Shown: piece after piece, positions 56,949 to 64,000 of the stretch
How positions within the stretch are numbered: position 1 is the stretch's first letter
Layout: each line of letters opens with the position of its first letter
Source: Paenilisteria rustica
GTDB lineage: Bacteria; Bacillota; Bacilli; Lactobacillales; Listeriaceae
NCBI RefSeq assembly: GCF_013820765.1
Contig: NZ_JABJVM010000007.1
Span: 1 to 64,000 of the forward strand
DNA: 64,000 nt
Reading direction: 5' to 3'
Translations under genes and position numbers: made by a program
Notes under the pieces: generated by a model
What the model saw: the letters and a program-made list of their open reading frames with translations, nothing else
Told to the model about the DNA's origin: nothing
Database searches by the model: none

Positions 56949-57776
56949 CTAATAGCTTTTTTTACTTTCATCAATAAACATGAACACTTCATTTACAACC
57001 CTATCTGGGCAGTCAAGTTCCATCAGATGGCATTCACCACCTAAGATTACCGCTCTACTACCTTTTGTATTCCTCATTGCGTACATATTACTATCGAAAT
57101 AATCTTCAAATAGGGGATCGATTGTACCAAACATATATCCTACTGGAATGGACATGTTCTCAAGTGCCTCTTTGCACGCTTCCTGAGTTGCCCATATTTT
57201 TTCAGGTGATGTGGCATACTCTTCTATTGCCGGATTCGGAGCACCGCCACCGAGTGCAGCCATTTCTTCCATTTTAGCTTTCAGACCTTCAGGTTTTCTC
57301 ATTGCTACAGCCATCATCTTAGTAGGATCCTCTCCATCAAGTAAATCAAACCATTTTCTACTGTTTTGCTTGCGAAGATGAGGTGCCAAATAGAAGCTAG
57401 AAAAGGTTTCTAGTACTTCTGGATGTTCTTTTACAAGATACCAGCCCGGCACTGTACCATGACATTTTCCATTATAATGAAATTTTGTAATACCTAATTT
57501 TTGAGAGAAGTCGTAAATATCTTTTCCCCATTGCCTACCCCAGTGTGTTGTACCATCTGGATTCAATTCATCGGTAATACCATCAAAACGCATAACAACA
57601 CCATATACATGATATCTTTTAGCAAGTCCTTCAATTACTGGCATTAGAGTGTGAAAATAAAAAGCACCTGCAATCAGCACCTCTTTATTCTCTTTGCCAT
57701 ATTCACAATATGTGAGTTCAGCACCATTATCCAGTACAACTGATTTACTTTCACCTTTAATTTTGTTAGCTTCCAT
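56949..57776 (-). CDS. Alpha/beta hydrolase with cysteine nucleophile
   Basis: A 275-residue alpha/beta-hydrolase fold protein. The nucleophile elbow reads YNGKCHGTVPGW (Cys ~103), giving G-x-C-x-G instead of G-x-S-x-G. The acid is probably Asp in GTIDPLFED (~220) and the base His in GGECHLMELDCP (~252), so a Cys-Asp-His triad is likely, as in dienelactone hydrolase. Oxyanion-side residues AGAFYFHTLMP follow strand 3. It has no signal peptide. A TetR gene is divergent from it across a 152-bp gap, so its expression is probably ligand-controlled. Substrate unknown. Confidence 0.75.
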   Translation of the reverse strand: MEANKIKGESKSVVLDNGAELTYCEYGKENKEVLIAGAFYFHTLMPVIEGLAKRYHVYGVVMRFDGITDELNPDGTTHWGRQWGKDIYDFSQKLGITKFHYNGKCHGTVPGWYLVKEHPEVLETFSSFYLAPHLRKQNSRKWFDLLDGEDPTKMMAVAMRKPEGLKAKMEEMAALGGGAPNPAIEEYATSPEKIWATQEACKEALENMSIPVGYMFGTIDPLFEDYFDSNMYAMRNTKGSRAVILGGECHLMELDCPDRVVNEVFMFIDESKKSY

Positions 57777-57850
57777 GTTTCTTCCTCCTCATTTATAAAA
57801 TATAATTTTTTTAATATCTCTATATTATAAAGATTTTTGAATTATTACAA

Positions 57851-57878
57851 TGGACAGTATCATACTATGTGGTATAAT
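57851..57878 (+). promoter_or_regulatory. TetR promoter with imperfect palindrome
   Basis: -35 TGGACA (57851-57856), 16-bp spacer, -10 TATAAT (57873-57878). The spacer and -10 contain AGTATCATAC and GTATAATAACT, an imperfect inverted repeat that could be the TetR operator. Confidence 0.55.
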
Positions 57879-57928
57879 AACTATACATGTAGTTCATAAA
57901 AATATAATATTGTACGAAAGGAATAAAA

Positions 57929-58516
57929 ATGCCTAAAAAAGAAGACTTAAGAGTAATTAAAACGAAAAAAAATATTGAATATACTTTCTTTGAGCTTTTA
58001 AAGACGATGCCTTTTGAAAAAGTAACAGTTAGGCTAATTCTTGAAAAGGCATTAATTAGTAAAGGGACTTTTTATAGCCATTATCTTGATAAGTATGACC
58101 TAGCTGAGAAAGTTGTTCATCAACATTTAAGCAAGTTCCAAGCCGGAGTGGCAGAACGTCTCGAAGGAATCCAGAATAACGAAGATTATGATGTATTGTG
58201 GAGTTCACTTCGCGAATCGATATCTACAATTATCGTAGATATAAAAACTTTAAAGAAACTACGTATTGAGGATATGGACATTGAAACAAGCATAAAAAAT
58301 ATTTTACAAGAAGAATATGTCAGGTATGCAGAAGTCCAAAATATTCAAATAAAAAACATACGTTTACAATCAGCAATCATTGCGTCGCTTGCAATAGAAT
58401 ACATTACCTACATTCAGGAATATGATGAATTGATTGAAATGCCTGATTATATTCAAAGTATTCACGAGATTTCTACCCAATATCTTTCCTACCTTAAGCA
58501 TACAAAAAAAACATAG
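57929..58516 (+). CDS. TetR/AcrR-family regulator
   Basis: A 195-residue regulator. The N-terminal TetR HTH (~10-58) reads KKNIEYTFFELLKTMPFEKV, TVRLILEKALISKGTFYSHY and LDKYDLAEKVV; the C-terminal ~130 residues are the helical ligand/dimer domain. AAAGGA precedes ATG 57929. It is divergent from the Cys-type hydrolase and probably represses that gene and itself. Ligand unknown. Confidence 0.85.
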   Translation: MPKKEDLRVIKTKKNIEYTFFELLKTMPFEKVTVRLILEKALISKGTFYSHYLDKYDLAEKVVHQHLSKFQAGVAERLEGIQNNEDYDVLWSSLRESISTIIVDIKTLKKLRIEDMDIETSIKNILQEEYVRYAEVQNIQIKNIRLQSAIIASLAIEYITYIQEYDELIEMPDYIQSIHEISTQYLSYLKHTKKT

Positions 58517-58629
58517 CTATGAAATACGCTCACTTATTGTTAGCAGAGTAAAATAAAGAAATGAGTTTTATTTGGAGATGTGCTGACTTGATTCCTATAT
58601 TGGCAACATAGCAAAAGATATAAACCCGA

Positions 58630-58927
58630 ATTCGAAATTGCGGTGGATCATGTGTATCAAAACGAGAAAATTGCGGGTATCGAAATCCTAGGAGACGAGG
58701 CTCAGGTTGCGGGGATTATCGTTGGGAGTGATTATGAAGGCTTGGAAGTCAGTCTAGTCACCGATGAAGGACGCTCAGATGGCACTTGCTGGATTAAAAA
58801 AGAAGACATTATTGCGGTTCGTTTTGGCGGTAGCGTCGAGCAAGATATGATGCAGAAACTTCGGAAGCAAACGAGGTAAGATGGGAATAGGCTCTTCTCG
58901 GGATTTGGAGGAGAGCTTGTTTTTATA
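58630..58927 (+). pseudogene. Duplicated second-domain fragment of the 187-residue protein
   Basis: The right-hand 298-bp direct repeat of 55741-56038. It encodes the complete second domain (FEIAVDHVYQNEKIAGIEIL to KLRKQTR, stop 58879) and the terminator, but lacks the first domain and any ribosome site; the only in-frame start is GTG 58643. It begins exactly at the inter-domain boundary. Most likely a non-functional remnant of a duplication or cassette exchange. Confidence 0.8.
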
Positions 58928-59163
58928 AATAATACGATTTTGAGAAGAACGAGAGGTTACTGTATGCAGATTTGTATCTATTCAATTGCTATATTAGTAT
59001 CTGGCTATTTCAAGAAAAATTTTAAGTGAGGACACTGAATAATCATTGAAATGTGGTGAGATCTAATTTTGGTGATACTCTACATAATCGTCACTATATG
59101 CAACGATAATGACGGGAGCACTCGTTATATTTTTGATAAAATCGCTTTAAGGAGGTCATAGGA

Positions 59164-60033
59164 GTGGATACAATTAAGCAAATGAATCTAGCTATGCAGT
59201 ATATTGAAGCGCATTTGATGGACGAAATGGATTACAAAGAGCTTTCGAAAATCGCGTGTTGCTCGGAGTATCATTTCAGACGGGTCTTTTCATACCTTGC
59301 AGGAATGCCGCTTAGCGAGTATATTCGATTAAGAAAGTTAGCCGTAGCAGCCATTTTGATAAAAGATAGTGATGACAAAATTATCGATATTGCGATGCGT
59401 TTTGGCTATGAATCGCCTGATGCTTTTACCCGAGCGTTTCAGTCGATGCATCACGTCACTCCTACGCAGGCTAAAAAAGAGAATACGCACTTAAAAACTT
59501 TTCTGCCGATGACCTTCCAATTGAAGATACAAGGGGGAAATATAATGGATTATCGGATTGAAACAAAAGATGCTTTTAAAATTGTCGGGATTAGCAAGCG
59601 CATTAAACTAGTGTATGAGGGCGTAAATCCGCAGATGGATTCTATGTGGGCAAGCCTAAAACCAGAAGATTTTGTGGCGTTGAAGAAACTATCGAATATT
59701 CAGCCATCGGGAATCATTTGCGCTTCAACGAACTTTGGTGAGGGTAGGGAGGAAGGCGCTGAGTTAGATCAATACATTGGGGTTGCTACGACGATGGCCG
59801 TTCCGGAAAAATGGGAAACTTTAGTGGTGGAACCTTCAACTTGGGTAGTGTTTACTGCGTGTGGAGAATTTCCTAAAACATTGCAGGATGTTTGGGCAAG
59901 GATTTACTCAGAATGGCTCCCAACATCGGGTTATGAAGTTGTTCCGGGACCAGAAATCTTGTGGAATGAGAGTCCTGATACAAGTAAACCAGATTATAAA
60001 AGTGAGATTTGGATACCTGTTGTGCGGAAGTAG
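59164..60033 (+). CDS. AraC-type regulator with GyrI-like effector domain
   Basis: A 289-residue regulator from GTG 59164 behind AAGGAGG. The two AraC HTH motifs are at ~20-45 (YKELSKIACCSEYHFRRVF) and ~70-100 (IIDIAMRFGYESPDAFTRAF, then THLKTFLPMTF). Residues ~130-289 form a GyrI-like/effector-binding domain (YRIETKDAFKIVGISKRIKL, PSTWVVFTACGEFP, SGYEVVPGPEILW), the Rob/BmrR-type binder of lipophilic or cationic compounds. It stands alone and may control distant efflux genes. Confidence 0.88.
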   Translation: MDTIKQMNLAMQYIEAHLMDEMDYKELSKIACCSEYHFRRVFSYLAGMPLSEYIRLRKLAVAAILIKDSDDKIIDIAMRFGYESPDAFTRAFQSMHHVTPTQAKKENTHLKTFLPMTFQLKIQGGNIMDYRIETKDAFKIVGISKRIKLVYEGVNPQMDSMWASLKPEDFVALKKLSNIQPSGIICASTNFGEGREEGAELDQYIGVATTMAVPEKWETLVVEPSTWVVFTACGEFPKTLQDVWARIYSEWLPTSGYEVVPGPEILWNESPDTSKPDYKSEIWIPVVRK

Positions 60034-60141
60034 TTTTGGGGAGGGCATGTTTCATATTGTCTATAAGTAAAAACAATGATTTGTACACTAATACCTTTAA
60101 TTTGTCTATATAATCCAATTCTATATATGCTAAAATTGTTT

Positions 60142-60155
60142 TGTAAGCGCTTTTT
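60142..60155. promoter_or_regulatory. Candidate cre site before the GH18 gene
   Basis: TGTAAGCGCTTTTT matches the cre consensus with one mismatch, 67 bp before the GH18 start. Confidence 0.5.
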
Positions 60156-60222
60156 TGAAATTTTAGTTTTATTTAGTGTGCCTTGGGGAGATTAGAAGAC
60201 AAAACTGAAAAGGGGTTTTTTC

Positions 60223-62007
60223 ATGAGTAAGAAGAGCTTGATTGTTTCACTTGTTTTTGTGTTATGTGTTAGCCTGATTCCGATGTTCGCGTTGCCATCT
60301 AGGAGTGTGCAGGCCGAGGAGCAGCTCACTAATAAGAATTTTCTAGTTTATTACCGGGCTTGGCGGGATGTTGAGATGAAAGGGGTTAATACTAGTTTGC
60401 CGGATGAAAACTGGATTAGTATGAGCGATATTCCGTACGGGATTAATATCGTCAATGTTTTCAGTTATGTGCCACCAGGTCAGGAGGCGCTCGCAAAACC
60501 GTTTTTTGATAAGCTAAAAACGGAATATGGGCCGGAATTGCACGCGCGTGGGGTCAAGCTGATTCGTGGTTTCGACTATTCGAAACTGTTGACAGTACCG
60601 CATGCAGGGGATTTTCCGACTGAGAAAGAATTTGATGATTATGCCAAAGCTCTACTGGCGGAGTTGATGACGCCGTGGGGATTGGATGGGCTGGACATTG
60701 ATATGGAAACGCATCCAAGTGCGGCGGATGTGAAAATTTCCGATGGTGTTATCAGAGCATTATCGAAATATATTGGCCCGAAAGCGAATAATGGCACGCT
60801 CTTTTTATACGATACCAATGCAGAGACAATGGCTCCGTTTCAGAATGTGAGTGATAGTTTCGACATGTTGGCTTATCAGCAGTACGGCAGTGGCACGGAC
60901 AGAACCGAGATGTCGTCGAACGCTTATGCTCCGTACATTGCGAAAGATAAGTTCTTGCCTGGCCTCACTTTCCCAGAGGAGCAGGACCGGAATCGCTGGT
61001 TTGATACGAAGCTTCCATATGAGGATTCGAACATGTATAAGTTGGCGAAGCACGTTCGGGAAAATAATTTATCAGGAATGTTCTTGTATGCCTTCGATCG
61101 AGATGGGAAAACTTACAACGAGCCCGATATAAGTAGTGTCACGCCGTCGAATTTACTGTGGACGAAAACGGCGATTTTAGAGGTCAATGGTTATTCTGTA
61201 GAAAGCGCGAAAGAGTTGGCGAAACATCATTTGAAGCGTATTCAGTACAGTAAAGCTTTGACTAGCGCGAAAGTCACTGAGCTTGAAAATCTTATTGATA
61301 AGGCGAGCAATCTTTATGAGGTGAACGTGGCCATTCTAGGCGCTAATTTTGAAACGGCGATTAGTCCAAGTTACGACCCTATTTTAGAGAAAAAACTGAC
61401 GCGTATTTATCTTTCAGCAGCATACGCGGCTATCGGCCAAGCTAATTTTATCCTAGATAACGTCGAAAATAGCGCAGACAATATTGTGGCGTTAAAGAAT
61501 GCTAGGGACGCGCTGACGAATCTTATCGGTGGAAAAGAATATTCTGAGGCAGAGGTTAATCAGGCAGTGGCGGATCTTGAGAGCAGAATCGACGCGATAC
61601 CTCAGCCTGCCACGGCGATTTACCAAGATACGAACGGCCAAGAAATTGCTGAGAATGCTCAACTTACTGGGAAATTTGGTGACAGTTACGAATTCGCAAA
61701 AAAAGATATTCCGGATTACACATTGCAAGAGGTAAAAGGCGAGAGTAGCGGTACATTTTCAGAGATTGCGCAAGAGGTAGTCTACACGTACGCAAAAAAT
61801 GCACCGGGGCCAGTACCAACACCAACATCACCAACTGTGGACAATGTTCAGGATGTGAAAGTGGAAGCGGCGGCAGTGAAGAGCCCAGAAAAAGTGGGGC
61901 AACTTCCTGAAACTGGTGATGAGTCATCGAGTCAATGGCCGGTTTTCGTTGGTTTATTCGCAATCCTAGGATCTGTTGCTGTTCTCTATAGAAAAAATAA
62001 GGTTTGA
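60223..62007 (+). CDS. LPXTG-anchored GH18 glycosidase (endo-N-acetylglucosaminidase-like)
   Basis: A 594-residue wall-anchored protein. Signal peptide ~1-31, cut near SVQA. The GH18 barrel (~38-330) has the catalytic DGLDIDMET (D-x-x-D-x-D-x-E at ~155-162) and the substrate Tyr segment DMLAYQQYGSG. It resembles EndoF/EfEndo18-type enzymes that cut the chitobiose core of N-glycans. A helical part follows (~330-465), then a MucBP-like domain (AIYQDTNGQEIAENAQLTGK onward), a Pro/Thr linker and the sortase signal LPETGDE with hydrophobic helix and RKNKV tail. It is the only clear LPXTG protein in the window. Likely role: trimming host or environmental glycans. Confidence 0.88.
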   Translation: MSKKSLIVSLVFVLCVSLIPMFALPSRSVQAEEQLTNKNFLVYYRAWRDVEMKGVNTSLPDENWISMSDIPYGINIVNVFSYVPPGQEALAKPFFDKLKTEYGPELHARGVKLIRGFDYSKLLTVPHAGDFPTEKEFDDYAKALLAELMTPWGLDGLDIDMETHPSAADVKISDGVIRALSKYIGPKANNGTLFLYDTNAETMAPFQNVSDSFDMLAYQQYGSGTDRTEMSSNAYAPYIAKDKFLPGLTFPEEQDRNRWFDTKLPYEDSNMYKLAKHVRENNLSGMFLYAFDRDGKTYNEPDISSVTPSNLLWTKTAILEVNGYSVESAKELAKHHLKRIQYSKALTSAKVTELENLIDKASNLYEVNVAILGANFETAISPSYDPILEKKLTRIYLSAAYAAIGQANFILDNVENSADNIVALKNARDALTNLIGGKEYSEAEVNQAVADLESRIDAIPQPATAIYQDTNGQEIAENAQLTGKFGDSYEFAKKDIPDYTLQEVKGESSGTFSEIAQEVVYTYAKNAPGPVPTPTSPTVDNVQDVKVEAAAVKSPEKVGQLPETGDESSSQWPVFVGLFAILGSVAVLYRKNKV

Positions 62008-62032
62008 CAATTCAAGCGGAACCTAGTATTCT
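62004..62032 (+). promoter_or_regulatory. Promoter of the ABC-F leader transcript
   Basis: -35 TTGACA (62004-62009, overlapping the GH18 stop), 17-bp spacer, -10 TATTCT (62027-62032). A near-consensus promoter ~970 bp upstream of the ABC-F start. Confidence 0.85.
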
Positions 62033-62070
62033 AAAAGCATATTTTAGAAACGGAAAGAGGTGAGGAATCC

Positions 62071-62181
62071 ATGAAATTCTCGATAGCACGTTTGAAGTTA
62101 GTTGCCAATTTATGCAGTATCATCCGTGCCATTTTTTCCATCTTTTCAGTTACAGGACACAGGTCTGTCCAATTTGCGTAA
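62071..62181 (+). CDS. 36-residue leader peptide of the ABC-F gene
   Basis: ATG 62071 follows AGAGGTGAGG and opens MKFSIARLKLVANLCSIIRA, then IFSIFSVTGHRSVQFA before TAA. It lies ~35 nt inside the transcript. Its start region (62063-62081) is complementary to 62202-62218, and its 3' part lies in a large hairpin. This is the arrangement of ribosome-stalling leader peptides that control antibiotic-resistance genes, including ABC-F genes such as vmlR. Whether and where it stalls cannot be read from the sequence. Confidence 0.65.
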   Translation: MKFSIARLKLVANLCSIIRAIFSIFSVTGHRSVQFA

Positions 62182-62227
62182 CTGAATATCGGAAAAATAA
62201 GAGAAGCATGGATTCCTAACTGAAAAG
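62131..62227 (+). promoter_or_regulatory. Alternative hairpins of the ABC-F attenuator
   Basis: Hairpin 1: ATTTTTTCC (62131-62139) / GGAAAAAT (62191-62198), CAGTTAC (62147-62153) / GTAACTG (62178-62184), GGACA (62155-62159) / TGTCC (62166-62170). Competing pairings: AGGAATCCATG (62063-62073) with CATGGATTCCT (62208-62218), and CTTTTCAGTTA (62142-62152) with TAACTGAAAAG (62217-62227). One downstream segment can therefore pair with either the start or the end of the leader frame. Confidence 0.7.
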
Positions 62228-62467
62228 CTAAAATGGCTCGTTCAGCTCCGAAAAAAACTGGAACATCTGCAGTGAAAACCCGGTCTTGGTTTTTGCGAAA
62301 GATGTGAAGATTTCGAGGAGCTAGCCATTGAAGCTAGATCTAAACTGAAAAGCTAAAATGGCTCGTTCAGCTCCGAAAAAAACTGGAACATCTGCAGTGA
62401 AAACCCGGTCTTGGTTTTTGCGAAAGATGTGAAGATTTCGAGGAGTTAGCCATTGAAGCTAGATCTA
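62218..62467 (+). repeat. Tandem structured repeat A (two 125-nt units)
   Basis: 62218-62342 and 62343-62467 differ at one base; a third unit begins at 62468 and breaks off after ~10 bases. Each unit folds on itself: AATGGCT / AGCCATT, AGCTCC / GGAGCT (GGAGTT in unit 2), GAAA / TTTC, ACATCT / AGATGT and AAAACC / GGTTTT. Not a coding repeat by any supported start. Confidence 0.88.
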
Positions 62468-62475
62468 AACTGAAA

Positions 62476-62574
62476 AACTCAGGGCTAATCCCAATTCGAA
62501 ACGGAGTATGTATCCTTTCGAACGCTGAATCTGACCATTGTGCCAGGCTCTTAGGGATTTGCTTGAGTTTTTTT
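62476..62574 (+). terminator. Leader terminator of the ABC-F gene
   Basis: AACTCA...AATCCC (62476-62492) pairs with GGGATT...TGAGTT (62554-62570) around an inner hairpin TTCGAAA-GGA / TCCTTTCGAA, followed by seven T (62568-62574). Its 5' arm begins where the third A-repeat copy breaks off. It would stop transcription ~430 nt before the ABC-F gene unless prevented. Confidence 0.7.
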
Positions 62575-62595
62575 GTTGTACATTTAGATATGGAT

Positions 62596-62611
62596 TGTTT
62601 CACGTGAAACA
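62596..62611. promoter_or_regulatory. parS: parS site in the ABC-F leader
   Basis: TGTTTCACGTGAAACA, perfect, within the 20-bp palindrome ATTGTTTCACGTGAAACAAT, 22 bp after the leader terminator. An intergenic parS directly before the B repeats. Confidence 0.92.
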
Positions 62612-62946
62612 ATGAAGTGCTGAAATGGCTCGTTCAGCTCCGAAAAAAACTGGAGCGGCCGCAGTGAAAACCCGTTGTTGGTTTTTGCGGAGGGCGAGAA
62701 GTTTTCGAGGAGCTAGCCATTGAAGCCGGATCTGAATGAAGTGCTGAAATGGCTCGTTCAGCTCCGAAAAAAACTGGAGCGGCCGCAGTGAAAACCCGGT
62801 CTTGGTTTTTGCGGAGTTAGCTAAGGGAGGGCAGTTTCATTACATGCAACTGCATATTGAGGTTCTAAAAAAGCAAATGACGCTTTTCAAGAACCACAAC
62901 AAAGCCGGATCTGAATGAAGTGCTGAAATGGCTAGCTCAGCTTTGC
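62611..62946 (+). repeat. Diverged structured repeat B (one full, two partial units)
   Basis: B1 62611-62734 is a full 124-nt unit, B2 starts at 62735 and loses the 3' arm near 62815, and B3 keeps only ~35 bases from 62914. B1 preserves the outer arms AATGGCT / AGCCATT and AGCTCC / GGAGCT of repeat A, while the inner ACATCT / AGATGT pair is replaced by CCGCA / TGCGG. Confidence 0.8.
62844..62918 (+). CDS. Possible second small upstream frame
   Basis: ATG 62844 opens MQLHIEVLKKQMTLFKNHNK, then AGSE and TGA, with GGGAGG 13 bases before it (rather far). A GGTTCT / AGAACC hairpin spans its middle. Could be a second leader peptide closer to the ABC-F gene, or chance. Confidence 0.25.
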   Translation: MQLHIEVLKKQMTLFKNHNKAGSE

Positions 62947-63002
62947 AAGAACTAGAGCCACAGGATGAAATGCTTCTCGAACAAGGATGAGGAGTAGGAA
63001 TT

Positions 63003-64000
63003 ATGACAATAGTAGCTTTAAATAATATAACAAAACGCTTTACTGGGGATTTGATTTTAGAAAAGATTAGTTTACAGGTGGAGCAGGGGGAACGAATTGG
63101 ACTCATCGGTCGAAATGGTGAGGGGAAAAGTACGATCCTAAAGATTATCGCGCGAATCGAGATGCCGGATGAAGGAATTGTTTCGGTTCAGAAGGGCGCG
63201 ACGGTGGGATTGTTGGATCAAATGCCGAGCGTGACGGGAACAATGGTTGTGCGTGATTTTCTGAGGACGGCGTTTGGGCATGTGGTGGCTTTACACGAAG
63301 AATTGAAACTGATGGAGAGTCGAATGATGCAGGATACGAGCGAGAAGTTACTGCAAAATTATGGCGAAAAGCAGGCACGCTTTATCGAGCTTGGTGGCTA
63401 CAATTTGGATACGGACATGGATAAAATTTTGCATGGGCTTGGGATTCCACATTTGGCGGATAAGGCTTGGGAACAGTTGAGTGGCGGGGAACGGACGAAG
63501 GTGTCGCTTGCCAAGATGTTGCTTGAGGAACCGGATTTGCTATTGCTTGATGAGCCGACGAACCATCTGGATTTAAAGGCGGTGGAGTGGTTGACGCAGT
63601 TTTTGAGGGTGTATGGTGGAACGGTGTTGGTTGTTTCGCATGATCGGTATTTTTTGGATGAGGTTGTGCAGAAGATTGTGGAGCTCGAGAATAAGGAATT
63701 GATCACGTATCACACGAATTTCTCGGGGTATTTAGTGGAGCGTGAGGAGCGGCTGCTCAAGGAATTCAAGGATTATAAGGATCAACAGAAGAGAATCAAG
63801 AAGATGAAACAGGCTATCAAGCGCTTACGGCAGTGGGCGATGGAGGCTAATCCGCCGAATGCTGCGTTGTTCCGCCGAGCAAAAAATATGGAGAAGGCGC
63901 TGAATCGGATGGAGGTTCTGAAAAAACCAGCTTTGGAGCAGAAGAATATGCGGCTCGAATTCGAGGAGTCAAAACGTAGCGGGGAAGATGTGGTGATTTT
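63003..64000 (+). CDS. ABC-F protein, probable ribosome-protection factor (partial)
   Basis: The first 332 residues of an ABC-F ATPase that runs off the window. GAGGAG precedes ATG 63003. ABC1: Walker A GRNGEGKST (~36-44), signature LSGGERTKVSLAKMLLEEP (~159-177), Walker B LLLLDEPTNHLD (~179-190), H-loop VSHDRYFLDEV (~211-221). From ~240 the charged helical linker between the two ABC domains is visible (DYKDQQKRIKKMKQAIKRLR). There is no transmembrane domain. ABC-F factors bind the ribosomal E site and can displace lincosamide, streptogramin A or pleuromutilin antibiotics. The elaborate attenuator leader favours a resistance role over a housekeeping one such as EttA. Confidence 0.88.
   Translation, partial: MTIVALNNITKRFTGDLILEKISLQVEQGERIGLIGRNGEGKSTILKIIARIEMPDEGIVSVQKGATVGLLDQMPSVTGTMVVRDFLRTAFGHVVALHEELKLMESRMMQDTSEKLLQNYGEKQARFIELGGYNLDTDMDKILHGLGIPHLADKAWEQLSGGERTKVSLAKMLLEEPDLLLLDEPTNHLDLKAVEWLTQFLRVYGGTVLVVSHDRYFLDEVVQKIVELENKELITYHTNFSGYLVEREERLLKEFKDYKDQQKRIKKMKQAIKRLRQWAMEANPPNAALFRRAKNMEKALNRMEVLKKPALEQKNMRLEFEESKRSGEDVVI

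Noticed and set aside
62233..62820. Short frames MARSAPKKTG... inside each leader repeat
   Set aside because: They recur because the DNA repeats. None has a ribosome site, and the downstream arms shift the frame ends; RNA pairing explains the conservation better.
62004..63003. T-box or metabolite riboswitch upstream of the ABC-F gene
   Set aside because: No T-box sequence (AGGGTGGnACCGCG), no specifier loop, and no match to an aptamer I know; leader peptide and duplicated stems fit attenuation instead.

Overview
The window reads as the origin-proximal chromosome of a Firmicute, most probably a Listeria species outside L. monocytogenes. The evidence is the gene set and order (parA-parB-DUF951, catalase, YchF, fused GshF, a GntR/ABC locus, a DUF1129 protein, AmaP-DUF2273-Asp23, ROK kinase, cellobiose PTS, 6-phospho-beta-glucosidase). 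I recall this order from the lmo2791-lmo2761 segment of L. monocytogenes. Mga- and PrfA-like regulators and moderate G+C agree with this. Four parS sites over 42 kb place the window in the ParB-loaded domain next to oriC. I saw no rRNA, tRNA, insertion sequence or CRISPR array.

Layout. 1-8.4 kb: a RelE/HigB-like-HTH fusion, two surface-type regulators and a 1415-residue secreted repeat adhesin. 8.5-17.5 kb: a Wzx/Wzy exopolysaccharide operon, probably making a polymer that contains N-acetylmannosaminuronic acid. 17.6-21.1 kb: an efflux pump, parAB and DUF951. 21.1-25 kb: a manganese (yybP-ykoY) riboswitch controlling a small protein of unknown function, a second pectate-lyase-like adhesin and a PerR-controlled catalase. 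25-33.5 kb: a membrane coiled-coil protein, YchF, and an alpha-glucoside PTS cluster (EIICB, GH4 hydrolase, EIIA, MFS symporter, RpiR regulator). 33.5-43 kb: GshF, a YtrA-type GntR/ABC operon, Nudix, the AmaP/Asp23 envelope-stress genes and a second RpiR regulator. 43-47 kb: a beta-glucoside module (ROK kinase, EIIC, GH1 hydrolase) with CcpA sites. 47.4-60 kb: a WapA/Rhs polymorphic toxin with an HNH-type tip, its probable immunity gene and an accessory zone with direct repeats and gene fragments. 60-64 kb: an LPXTG-anchored GH18 glycosidase and an ABC-F gene that runs off the window.

The most unusual part is the ~970-nt leader of the ABC-F gene. It has a strong promoter, a 36-codon leader peptide whose start and end can both pair with one downstream segment, a 125-nt tandem repeat that folds into a long stem, an intrinsic terminator, a parS site, and further diverged copies of the repeat whose stem changes on both arms. 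This looks like an elaborate attenuation device. Second in interest is the Mn riboswitch in front of a small protein that is not a transporter. A 121-bp palindromic intergenic element also occurs twice with compensating arm changes.

Starts were moved from the longest open frame to internal codons wherever a ribosome-binding site decided the matter; these cases are noted. All functions are by recognition from sequence alone; no database search was run.
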